5,792 nucleotides of DNA from Candidatus Woesearchaeota archaeon (GCA_016205905.1 JACQSP010000116.1:1-5792), one strand, 5' to 3'. Numbered from the stretch's first letter, positions 1 to 5,716 are shown. The notes: generated by a model not told the origin, from the sequence alone. Numbers and translations: made by a program.

Positions 1-1
1 C

Positions 2-36
2 CCTCTTACCTTATACCTCTAACTTCTTACCTTTTT
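2..36 (-). repeat. Degenerate 7-bp tandem repeat, left end
   Basis: Five consecutive heptamers fill positions 2-36. Read on the minus strand they follow the pattern T-(A/T)-A-G-N-(A/G)-G, with TAAGAGG (8 to 2) and TAAGAAG (29 to 23) as typical units; the outermost unit (36-30) is only a partial match. The phase is exact at 7 bp with no indels. The array probably continues beyond the window. A similar array with a different core lies at 5751-5785 on the plus strand. Function is unknown; intergenic tandem repeat is the safest label. Confidence 0.6.
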
Positions 37-79
37 ATTCATGAGACGGTGGACTGCGTTCCACAAACGTGTTAAGTAC

Positions 80-103
80 GAAAAAAATATTAAGAATATT
101 AAG
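80..103 (-). terminator. Possible U-rich terminator downstream of gene 1
   Basis: On the minus strand, roughly 190 bases past the stop codon of gene 1, the sequence contains two tandem copies of CTTAATATT (103-95 and 94-86) and then runs to a T7 tract (87-81). Archaeal RNA polymerase can terminate at U-rich tracts without a strong hairpin, so this is a plausible 3' end. A shorter T5 run lies at minus 215-211. No stable GC stem is present, so the call is weak. Confidence 0.25.
86..103. repeat. Perfect 9-bp tandem duplication
   Basis: AATATTAAG occurs twice head to tail (86-94 and 95-103) without mismatch. It is AT-rich and could be simple replication slippage. It overlaps the proposed gene 1 terminator tract. 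Confidence 0.6.
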
Positions 104-290
104 AAACAGGAAATCAGCTAGACAAATACTATTTTTCTAATAATCATGTCGAGGACAAAATATTTTGAAATCGTTTATTTTCTGCTTTTAAGCAAAGAAC
201 ATTGCATTAGGAAAAAGGTCAGCATTGCCTATATGATCATAATGAAAATTTGTAACAATAATTTTTCTGATATTTTTTATCTTCTTCCTT

Positions 291-1949
291 TTATCTCTTA
301 ATTTTCACTTTTGTTCTCTTTATTTTCTTATTCTTAAATACAAGGCAATAATGCAGCAGTACTGCAAATACAAGCAAAATAACAGTAAATATGCCTATCC
401 ATTCAGCATCGCTAATTTTTGAAATATAACTTACAAACATATAAGATGTTTTTTTAGATTCAATAATCATCTTTCCATTTAAAGAAGCTATTGAAACTTT
501 CACTTCCTTCTTCTTGCCTCCATTAATACCTAATAATGTTATGGCAATATCATTAATAAAATCATTATTTATATCAATTTCCTTCTTTTCACCAACTTTC
601 ATTAATAATTTAATAGGCTCTGACTTAACGATAATTTCTGCGTCATGATCATTACTGGCTTCAATCTCAAGTTTATGCCTAACATCATCTACAACAAACT
701 TAATTTGTTCGTTTACATTAAGGTTTACATCTTTTTTATGTGTTTCTTCATACTTGGGTAAATTAATTGCAGATTTAATGAAATTGCCAATTATTCTGCT
801 CTCTTTAAGTTCTGTTTTAAAACCATTATTTGTCTTGGCTGATTCTATAACCTGCTCTATGGCATCATCAATTTTTTCTTCTTTTTCTATTCTTGACAAG
901 TCTTTTATATCTCCAAGTAGGTTCATTAAAGAAACAGATAGTTCCTGTCTTTCTTCTTTGCTAATTAGTTCAATGGTTTCTTTGTCTGCCATTTCTTCTT
1001 CCATCTTGCTTATCTGCTCATCAAGCTCTTCGTTTATTGCAACGATTGCTTTTACAGTATAATCATATTTCAGCATTTCTAATAATTGACTAGGTATAAA
1101 TTCTATTTGCTCCAACCCCTCTTTTTCAATCATCTCTGTTGGCATAGGTGTCTCAATAACAGGCGGTATTTGTATTGATGTTGTTGGTTTTTTTTCAGGA
1201 ATTTTTCCAAAGGGTTTTTCTTCTGGCTGTAAAGAAACAGGAAGCGTTGAAGCAGCTGCTTGTTTTTTCTTTCCACCTTGCTGCGCTGCACAATCTGTTT
1301 TTTGTATTTGAATGTTAAGATTTTCCAGAGATGTAGAATATACAGTATCATCACCATCAAAAATCTTTGCAGTCACAGAGAAATTTTGGTTGGTGTTTGT
1401 AAAGTTTGAATTATATATTATATAGGAGCCATTATAACCACCATTTACATTTTCTCCATCTATAAATTTTCCCAGAAAATATCCACTGTCAAACTGCGGG
1501 TCAATACTGCCATTAGTATATACTGTCTGTATTCTAAACCAAATATTGCCTCGCTCTGAAACATCTTTGTATATATTGTTGTCAGTATAATTTAAAGTAA
1601 AATATATGTTTATGCCTGTGTTAGTATCACTGCAAATTGAAAAGAGAGTTGAAACAACATTTTGTGTAAGATTATGATAATTAGTATAGGTAGAATATGA
1701 TTTAAAAGAGGCAATGGTTGGCTTTGCATTTAAGATTTGTACACTAACAGTTGTGGTGGTATATCCAACCATTGCTGTTACAGCATTTTCTTCTTCTAGC
1801 TTGTTGGATTGGGAATTAGCAGATGTTAGCTTATTTAGATTAAACTGTGTTTCCAGTATTATTCCTAAAATAAGAGTTATCAAAACAAAGCAGGAAACAG
1901 TTATAACTAATACAATCTTCCATAACTCCTCTTTTTTTATCTTTGACAT
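291..1949 (-). CDS. Bitopic-ended surface membrane protein with Ig-like and coiled-coil regions, function unknown
   Basis: This is a 552-residue protein. The start at 1949 is supported by GGTG 8 bases upstream and by the immediate KK-EE-LWK then hydrophobic run. Layout: lysine-rich N-terminus; membrane helix about 11-33; beta-rich domain about 65-216 with all six N-glycosylation sequons (N93, N120, N146, N173, N182, N189) and cysteines C106 and C220; Lys/Gln/Pro-rich linker about 222-275; acidic, probably helical and coiled-coil segment about 275-400; second beta domain about 405-505 with an SEP-I-x-LLMKVGEKKEIDINND core followed by DIAITL; membrane helix about 516-536; strongly basic tail ending KVKIKR. 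Both termini should be cytoplasmic and residues 34-515 outside. From memory, beta domains with a VGE-x-K-x-(I/F)D-(I/L)N-x-D core followed by DI-x-ITL recur in DPANN surface proteins; I cannot name a family. It is transcribed away from genes 2-4 from a shared intergenic region, which suggests but does not prove a common role at the cell surface. Composition is AT-rich like genes 3 and 4. No enzymatic motif was seen. Confidence 0.85.
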   Translation of the reverse strand: MSKIKKEELWKIVLVITVSCFVLITLILGIILETQFNLNKLTSANSQSNKLEEENAVTAMVGYTTTTVSVQILNAKPTIASFKSYSTYTNYHNLTQNVVSTLFSICSDTNTGINIYFTLNYTDNNIYKDVSERGNIWFRIQTVYTNGSIDPQFDSGYFLGKFIDGENVNGGYNGSYIIYNSNFTNTNQNFSVTAKIFDGDDTVYSTSLENLNIQIQKTDCAAQQGGKKKQAAASTLPVSLQPEEKPFGKIPEKKPTTSIQIPPVIETPMPTEMIEKEGLEQIEFIPSQLLEMLKYDYTVKAIVAINEELDEQISKMEEEMADKETIELISKEERQELSVSLMNLLGDIKDLSRIEKEEKIDDAIEQVIESAKTNNGFKTELKESRIIGNFIKSAINLPKYEETHKKDVNLNVNEQIKFVVDDVRHKLEIEASNDHDAEIIVKSEPIKLLMKVGEKKEIDINNDFINDIAITLLGINGGKKKEVKVSIASLNGKMIIESKKTSYMFVSYISKISDAEWIGIFTVILLVFAVLLHYCLVFKNKKIKRTKVKIKR

Positions 1950-1957
1950 TAATTATA

Positions 1958-1963
1958 CACCAC
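1958..1963 (-). promoter_or_regulatory. Shine-Dalgarno site of gene 1
   Basis: On the minus strand GTGGTG ends 8 bases before the ATG at 1949. GGTG matches the complement of the archaeal 16S 3' end (GGAGGTGA). It fixes the chosen start; an alternative in-frame start with a better site was not seen. Confidence 0.6.
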
Positions 1964-1972
1964 AAATGTAAG

Positions 1973-2027
1973 TAATAAGTCAGAATATGATTTTTAGTAG
2001 GGGGATATAAATTATAGTGACTTATTA
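1973..2027. promoter_or_regulatory. Perfect 10-bp inverted repeat flanking the gene 1 TATA box (putative operator pair)
   Basis: TAATAAGTCA at 1973-1982 is the exact reverse complement of TGACTTATTA at 2018-2027, with 35 bases between the arms. The gene 1 TATA-like element (2004-2013) lies between them; the upstream arm sits near the expected BRE/TFB contact and the downstream arm over the expected transcription start. This placement suits a regulator binding two half-sites, about 45 bp apart centre to centre. The arms are not pure A/T, so a chance match is less likely than for the other palindromes here. No regulator gene is in the window. Confidence 0.45.
2004..2013 (-). promoter_or_regulatory. 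Putative TATA box of gene 1
   Basis: Minus strand reads AATTTATATC. Archaeal initiation about 25 bases downstream would fall near 1980, leaving a leader of about 30 nt that contains the GGTG ribosome site. The BRE preceding it is not a strong match. Confidence 0.4.
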
Positions 2028-2039
2028 AATACCTCAAAA

Positions 2040-2055
2040 CGAAAAGTATATAAAT
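2040..2055 (+). promoter_or_regulatory. BRE/TATA promoter of gene 2 (and probably genes 3-4)
   Basis: CGAAAAGTATATAAAT combines a purine-rich BRE (CGAAAAG) with an 8-base TATA element at 2047-2054. This is the best archaeal promoter match in the window. The expected start is near 2075-2080, giving a leader of about 90 nt before the gene 2 ATG. A weaker AT-rich alternative, TATATTTA, lies at 2129-2137 but would leave almost no leader. Confidence 0.55.
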
Positions 2056-2100
2056 AATTAATATAAAAGAGGAGATATATATATTTATTTGAAGTAAAAT

Positions 2101-2128
2101 TAGTTATTGTTATAACTATTAATAGTTA
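2101..2128 (+). promoter_or_regulatory. Overlapping palindromes in the gene 2 leader
   Basis: TAGTTAT (2101-2107) and ATAACTA (2112-2118) form a perfect 7-bp stem with a TGTT loop. The same central arm is also part of a perfect 16-bp palindrome TAACTATTAATAGTTA (2113-2128). The two pairings exclude one another. If transcription starts near 2078 they lie in the untranslated leader, 40-67 bases before the ATG; as DNA, the 16-bp palindrome could instead be a dimer-binding operator. Stems are mostly A-T, so stability is low. Confidence 0.35.
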
Positions 2129-2158
2129 GTATATTTAGAAATTTAAAAAAAGGTTAAA

Positions 2159-2165
2159 GAGGGAG
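2159..2165 (+). promoter_or_regulatory. Shine-Dalgarno site of gene 2
   Basis: GAGGGAG lies 3 bases before the ATG at 2169; the GAGG core is 6 bases away. Gene 3 has an almost identical arrangement (GAGGGGAG, then AATTATG), which suggests matched translation of the two genes. Upstream is AAGGTTAAA (2150-2158), a 9-mer found again at 4686-4694 before gene 4. Confidence 0.6.
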
Positions 2166-2168
2166 ATT

Positions 2169-3233
2169 ATGCCAAAACAGAAACAAGTATTTATATATTT
2201 CTTTTTAATTTTGCTTGCTATTATTATAATTATAATAATTGGCAGTATATTCTATTTCACGTTAAAGTCAAACGTAAAAATAACTGAATCTTCATCACCT
2301 CCATCGATCACTGGTTTTGCAACAGCTGTAACTAGCGCTACTGTAACTAATTCTCTACCTTCTGCATCCAGTGTAAGCATGAGTGCTGGCGCTGCGACAG
2401 AAACAGTTGGTTTAGCAAGAACAGCAGAAAGGCTTACTTGTGCAGCTACTATCACAGATTTAAATGGATGTGTTGAAGTTAACCCAGTTTCCGGACTTTT
2501 TTACAGAACTAATTTAGCCAATCCAGAAAGTGGTTTAGCTGGGGCTTTAAATTGGTCGAATAGATACCAAAATGGCACATGCGTAGCAGATGCAGCGGAT
2601 ACTTGTACAGGCGGAACAGATACAACTGTAGCATATAACTGCACGTTTACTGTTCAGTCTTTTGTCGACCCAACAGATGCAGGACCTTTTTCTGGAACAA
2701 CATGGACATGCAACATCACAGGTAGTGATCAAGCAGGAGCAGGTACAAGTGGAACAGATACTATTGAAATTGCGCAAGCCTTAAATCTAGAGTTTAATAC
2801 TTCTATTGCCTTCGGCTCTTTAGCATTAGGAGCTACTAAAGAAAACGTAACCACTAAATTAAATAATTCAGGCAATAATAAATTTGATCTTGCTGTTAGT
2901 GGCTATGGTGTTTCAGTAAAAGATCATCTTTCCTTTAATTGCACACCAACTGGTAATCTTAGCAACACTAGTTTAGAATACATGTTCAAAAACCAGTTCG
3001 TTTATGGAGCTAGTGGAAACAATCTTTCAGATGATGATGTAACAAACTCAACACTTAATTTAGAAAAGCTTGATTTTGTAAGCCAAACAACTACTACTGC
3101 TATAAATACAAAATCTTTGAATTATCCAAATGAAACAATTTACTGGGGGCTGCTGATTCCTGCAAATGGTGTAGGTGGTACGTGTACAGGAACAGTAGTC
3201 TTGACCACTGCTGCTGATAATGCGGCAACGTAA
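2169..3233 (+). CDS. Abundant-type surface glycoprotein, N-terminally anchored, with a WxL-like C-terminal beta domain
   Basis: A 354-residue exported protein. A basic start (MPKQKQ) precedes a hydrophobic helix, residues 7-32, including seven isoleucines in a row; it could be an uncleaved anchor or a signal sequence. Residues 40-85 are a Ser/Thr/Ala-rich linker. Domain 1, about 86-203, is beta-rich with six cysteines (91, 101, 138, 146, 158, 181). Domain 2, about 204-348, has an IAFGSLALGA strand pair (213-222), an LNNSGNNKFDL segment and two cysteines (258, 339), and closes with W326-G-L followed by LIPANGVGGTCTGT. Even cysteine counts in each domain suit disulfides. Thirteen N-X-S/T sequons (N128 to N321) suggest heavy N-glycosylation outside the cell. 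G+C is much higher than in the neighbours (28 of 60 bases at 2581-2640 against 11 of 60 at 3901-3960), driven by GCA/ACA/GGA codons, as expected of a highly made surface protein. It leads a three-gene plus-strand cluster. The family is not recognised with certainty; S-layer, TasA-like filament subunit and WxL-like surface protein are all possible. Confidence 0.85.
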   Translation: MPKQKQVFIYFFLILLAIIIIIIIGSIFYFTLKSNVKITESSSPPSITGFATAVTSATVTNSLPSASSVSMSAGAATETVGLARTAERLTCAATITDLNGCVEVNPVSGLFYRTNLANPESGLAGALNWSNRYQNGTCVADAADTCTGGTDTTVAYNCTFTVQSFVDPTDAGPFSGTTWTCNITGSDQAGAGTSGTDTIEIAQALNLEFNTSIAFGSLALGATKENVTTKLNNSGNNKFDLAVSGYGVSVKDHLSFNCTPTGNLSNTSLEYMFKNQFVYGASGNNLSDDDVTNSTLNLEKLDFVSQTTTTAINTKSLNYPNETIYWGLLIPANGVGGTCTGTVVLTTAADNAAT

Positions 3234-3243
3234 AACTTTGCAT

Positions 3244-3279
3244 TTAATTTTTATTTATTTACTTCATTATTTTTATTGA
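3244..3279 (+). terminator. Possible U-rich termination or attenuation tract after gene 2
   Basis: The stretch just after the gene 2 stop is almost only T and A on the plus strand, with T5 runs at 3248-3252 and 3270-3274. Such tracts can end archaeal transcripts. If it works partially, it would make gene 2 mRNA more abundant than that of genes 3 and 4, fitting a structural subunit upstream of its tethers. No hairpin precedes it. Confidence 0.3.
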
Positions 3280-3296
3280 TTAATTTATTAAATTAA
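3280..3296. repeat. 17-bp A/T palindrome before gene 3
   Basis: TTAATTTA (3280-3287) and TAAATTAA (3289-3296) are perfect inverted arms around a single T. The composition is pure A/T, so chance is a real explanation. It may also serve as a weak TATA-like region, but the distance to the ATG at 3314 is too short for a leader carrying the ribosome site. Confidence 0.3.
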
Positions 3297-3301
3297 AAAA
3301 A

Positions 3302-3309
3302 GAGGGGAG
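3302..3309 (+). promoter_or_regulatory. Shine-Dalgarno site of gene 3
   Basis: GAGGGGAG precedes the ATG at 3314; the GAGG core is 8 bases away. It supports this start, which places a signal peptide directly at the N-terminus. Confidence 0.65.
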
Positions 3310-3313
3310 AATT

Positions 3314-4603
3314 ATGTTTAAACAGAAGTATCAATCTATTGCATTATTAATTCTATTTCTGTTTTCGCTTTCTTTATTCGCTGTCATAGTTTATGCTTTT
3401 GGAATAAGTCCTGTAACTATATACAAAGAAGATTTAAAGAAAGGATCTGGTTTTCAGACCTCAATTACTGTGAATTATGGCAGTGTTGAGAATGGCAGGA
3501 TTCTTGTTGAGTTTAAAGATGACTATCTTAATGGATGGATTGTTCCAGCAGAAGGAGTTAAAGCGGGCAATAATTATGAAATTAGTGTTCCTGAAGGCAG
3601 TACACATTATGATGTCCTTCTTAACGTTAAAATTCCTAATGATGCGCCGAATGGTGAGCATAAAACTAATTTTAGATTAATGATTGTTTCTGCGCCAAAA
3701 GTCCAGACAAATGGTGGTGTTGGAAGCAATGTTCAAATGGCAGCGCAGGCAGATGTTGACCTTTTTGTAATAGGAGTAGACAAGAAATCATTTGAAATAT
3801 TAAGTGCAACTCTACCGCAAACGTCAGAAGAAACTCCATTGCAGCTTAGCCTTAAAATAAATAATAAAGGCAATGTTCAACTTCTACCTTTGACTGTTAA
3901 TCTAAGTATATTTACAAAAGAAAATGAATTAATATATAGTTCTTTATCTAAAGGAAACAAAGTAATTCCTAGTTTCACTATAAGTGATACAGTATACACT
4001 TTTGAGAATACTTTGAAAGAAGGTTATTATGATGCAAAAGTAGATGTTTTTGACAATAATTTATTAGTTTACTCAACTGAACTGCCTCTTGAAATTAAAA
4101 AACCAAAAAATACTATGCAAACAGGCTTTTTAGAAAAAGTTAATGCGCCAAGTTCTCTAAAACTAAATGAGGAAACGAAATTTAAAGGATTGTTCAGCAA
4201 TAAAGACAGCAGTATAGTCAGTGCGAAACTTGTTGCAGAATTATATCAAAACAATGAATTGGTTGAAACCTTAATGAGTGAACCATCACAGGTAAACTCT
4301 GGAAATTCTGCCGAATTGTCTATTACCTATCTTGCAAAAAAAGATGGTAAGTTTACGTTAAAAGCGTATGTTATATACGACGACAAAATTTCAAATACCA
4401 TTGAAACAGATTTTATAGTTGAAGAGAAACAAGCGCAATTAGCTGAGCCAAAACTGTTTGCAAACACAATGGATTTGATAATTATATTATTAATATTCAT
4501 TGTCGTGTTAATTATAGTTTATTTAATCCTGCACAGAACACACAAAGAAGAGATAAAGGAAACAAACTCAAAGTTAACAAAGAAAACAAAACCTAAAAAG
4601 TAG
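3314..4603 (+). CDS. Membrane-anchored surface protein with three Ig-like domains, WxL-interacting-protein-like architecture
   Basis: A 429-residue protein with a signal peptide (about 1-28, basic MFKQK then a hydrophobic core, likely cut after YA). Domain A, about 29-128, opens with FGISPVTIYKEDLKKGS and contains NGWIVP (73-78) and VKIPNDAPNG. A Gly/Asn-rich linker follows (131-147). Domain B, about 158-262, has SLKINNKGNVQLLPLTV and LKEGYYDAKVDVFD, the pattern of CARDB/NEW3 or DUF3324 beta-sandwiches. Domain C, about 272-370, is a third beta domain (KLNEETKFKG, KDGKFTLKAYV). A single membrane helix spans about 386-406 and a lysine-rich cytoplasmic tail ends KKTKPKK. Thus most of the protein faces outward. 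Only one sequon (N196) is present, against 13 in gene 2. It is a paralogue of gene 4, which lacks domain C. It lies 80 bp after gene 2. I infer a tether, chaperone or wall-contact role for the gene 2 product, by analogy with DUF916/DUF3324 proteins of Gram-positive WxL loci. A PapD-like Ig protein would be the alternative reading. No catalytic motif was seen. Confidence 0.87.
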   Translation: MFKQKYQSIALLILFLFSLSLFAVIVYAFGISPVTIYKEDLKKGSGFQTSITVNYGSVENGRILVEFKDDYLNGWIVPAEGVKAGNNYEISVPEGSTHYDVLLNVKIPNDAPNGEHKTNFRLMIVSAPKVQTNGGVGSNVQMAAQADVDLFVIGVDKKSFEILSATLPQTSEETPLQLSLKINNKGNVQLLPLTVNLSIFTKENELIYSSLSKGNKVIPSFTISDTVYTFENTLKEGYYDAKVDVFDNNLLVYSTELPLEIKKPKNTMQTGFLEKVNAPSSLKLNEETKFKGLFSNKDSSIVSAKLVAELYQNNELVETLMSEPSQVNSGNSAELSITYLAKKDGKFTLKAYVIYDDKISNTIETDFIVEEKQAQLAEPKLFANTMDLIIILLIFIVVLIIVYLILHRTHKEEIKETNSKLTKKTKPKK

Positions 4604-4610
4604 AACTCAT

Positions 4611-4634
4611 GGTTAAGTTTACGGTTAAGTTTAC
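4611..4634 (+). repeat. Perfect 12-bp tandem duplication after gene 3
   Basis: GGTTAAGTTTAC occurs twice without spacer (4611-4622, 4623-4634), seven bases after the gene 3 stop. The second copy is followed by AACTTA (4637-4642), which pairs with TAAGTT (4626-4631) across a TACCT loop; TAAACT (4649-4654) can pair with AGTTTA of either copy. This could be a processing site, weak terminator or regulatory element for gene 4. The GGTTAA core also appears in the leaders of genes 2 and 4. Confidence 0.55.
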
Positions 4635-4700
4635 CTAACTTACATAATTAAACTGAGATTATGAAGTAAGGAGCAAAGTTAATAGAAGGTTAAAAAGCTC

Positions 4701-4736
4701 ATGTTGAAGCTAATGAAGCGAATATACAATAGTTGA
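4701..4736 (+). other. Possible 11-codon leader ORF upstream of gene 4
   Basis: ATG at 4701 opens 11 codons (MLKLMKRIYNS) ending at TGA 4734-4736, only two bases before the gene 4 ATG at 4739. An imperfect ribosome site, GAAGGTTA, lies about 9 bases upstream, whereas gene 4 itself has no recognisable Shine-Dalgarno site. Translation could therefore pass from this mini-ORF to gene 4 by re-initiation. The coding bases include an imperfect 9-bp tandem (TGAAGCTAA / TGAAGCGAA). A chance ORF of this length is common, so confidence is low. Confidence 0.2.
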
Positions 4737-4738
4737 AA

Positions 4739-5650
4739 ATGTCAAATAAAATTAAGTTTAATTCTTTTATTCTTCTTTTATTGTTTATGATATTTTTGCC
4801 ATCTGCATTAAGTTATGGCATCAGTCCGATTGTTATAAGCGAGCAAAATCTATTGCAAGGATCTGTTTTGGAAAAAGAGATATTATTGGCAAAAGCGAAA
4901 GAAAACATACCTGTTACTGTAATGTTTAACACAGACAATAATGAAATCAATGAATGGATAACTCTTGACAGGGGCAATCCATTTATTTTTCCAGAAAACA
5001 CTGAAGAGATAGTTGTTAAAGTTATAATTAATGTTCCCAAAAATGCAGAATTTAGTAATTACACTGCTCACGGATTATTTTCTTTTCTTGTAAATGGTGT
5101 TTTAACAAAAGAAATGGCACAACAAGACAGCAATATTAACTTTGAAGTTCGGCTTCCGTTGGATATACAATTAAGTGTCACAAATAAGGCCATTAAAAAA
5201 TATGTTTTAGATGCTGCAAAATTTCCTGAAGGTGTTGAACATAAAGAAGATGAACCACTTATTGTTGAAATACCTATTAATAACATAGGTAATATTATGG
5301 CTACACCCCAGATTAACGCTGAGTTTTTAGACATTACAAGAACACAAAAGATATATTTTTATAATCTAAAAAGCAAAGAAGAGACAAATGTTAAACCCTT
5401 CAGCTTTAAAATCATTAGCTTTAAATTGCCTAATAAGCTGGATGTTGGCAGGTATTGGCTTCATTTTAATATTTCAGACAATGAAGTTTCTCCAAATCAG
5501 ATAGATGACATCCCTTTAGATATTGTTCCTAATGATAAAAATAGCAGTGATATGAAATTAATTATAATAAGTATTATAGTTATATGTGGAATCTTGTTGT
5601 TGATAATTATTGGTTATATTATTATTTCAAAAATAAATAATAAGGTGTAA
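4739..5650 (+). CDS. Membrane-anchored surface protein with two Ig-like domains, paralogue of gene 3
   Basis: I place the start at the ATG at 4739 (303 residues); a TTG at 4733 would add two residues but has no better ribosome site. The signal peptide is about 1-25 (MSNKIK, hydrophobic core, PSALS). Domain A, about 26-147, opens YGISPIVISEQNLLQGS and contains NEWITL (71-76), VIINVPKNAE and a closing LPLDIQLSV. Domain B, about 148-263, has EIPINNIGNIMATP and KLDVGRYWLHFNIS. A membrane helix spans about 273-296, then a short tail SKINNKV. Residues and order match gene 3 domain by domain (aromatic-GISP, L-x-x-GS, W-I, NV-x-(I/V)P, INN-x-GN, L-x-x-G-x/R-Y), but domain C is absent and the tail is less basic. 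Three sequons (N107, N244, N268). It lies 135 bp downstream of gene 3 and is probably in the same transcription unit, though an AT-rich promoter near 4643-4652 cannot be excluded. Role inferred as for gene 3: a tether or assembly factor, possibly for a different partner or a short form of the same. Confidence 0.85.
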   Translation: MSNKIKFNSFILLLLFMIFLPSALSYGISPIVISEQNLLQGSVLEKEILLAKAKENIPVTVMFNTDNNEINEWITLDRGNPFIFPENTEEIVVKVIINVPKNAEFSNYTAHGLFSFLVNGVLTKEMAQQDSNINFEVRLPLDIQLSVTNKAIKKYVLDAAKFPEGVEHKEDEPLIVEIPINNIGNIMATPQINAEFLDITRTQKIYFYNLKSKEETNVKPFSFKIISFKLPNKLDVGRYWLHFNISDNEVSPNQIDDIPLDIVPNDKNSSDMKLIIISIIVICGILLLIIIGYIIISKINNKV

Positions 5651-5702
5651 GATTAATATATATTTGTTTCGTTCTTGGACTAAGCCACCTGTTTTATAAT
5701 CA

Positions 5703-5716
5703 TCTATTTTTTATTT
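5703..5716 (+). terminator. Possible U-rich terminator of the plus-strand cluster
   Basis: A T6 run (5707-5712) plus T3 lies about 55 bases after the gene 4 stop and no further gene is seen before the window edge. There is no clear hairpin. It is the best candidate for the 3' end of the genes 2-4 transcript. Confidence 0.3.

Noticed and set aside
49..64. GTGGA / TCCAC hairpin (5 bp, 6-base loop) as an RNA element or terminator
   Set aside because: The stem is short, has no T tract on its 3' side on either strand and no neighbouring gene end close enough. It is likely chance.
211..270. Minus-strand ATGATCA and CTGA near 220-240 as a small RNA
   Set aside because: The C-like box is imperfect and only about 11 bases separate it from the D-like box, too few for a guide RNA.
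146..301. Plus-strand ORF of 51 codons (MSRTKYFEIVYF...) converging on and overlapping the end of gene 1
   Set aside because: There is no ribosome site before the ATG, no recognisable domain or signal peptide, and it overlaps the gene 1 3' end by 11 bases. In DNA this AT-rich, a 51-codon ORF is expected by chance.
754..1062. Plus-strand ORF encoding a hydrophobic, Ser/Leu/Ile-rich peptide that looks like a membrane protein
   Set aside because: It is the antisense of the acidic Glu/Lys-rich coiled-coil part of gene 1; reverse complements of GAA/GAG/AAA codons naturally give TTC/CTC/TTT. No ribosome site.
1840..2037. Minus-strand 65-codon ORF overlapping the gene 1 start in another frame
   Set aside because: Gene 1 has a better ribosome site, a proper membrane segment and full length; this ORF spans the proposed promoter region and has no coherent features.
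2547..2777. Minus-strand cysteine-rich ORF that resembles a metallothionein or zinc protein
   Set aside because: It is antisense to gene 2, where frequent GCA and ACA codons read as TGC and TGT (Cys) on the other strand. The cysteines are an artefact.
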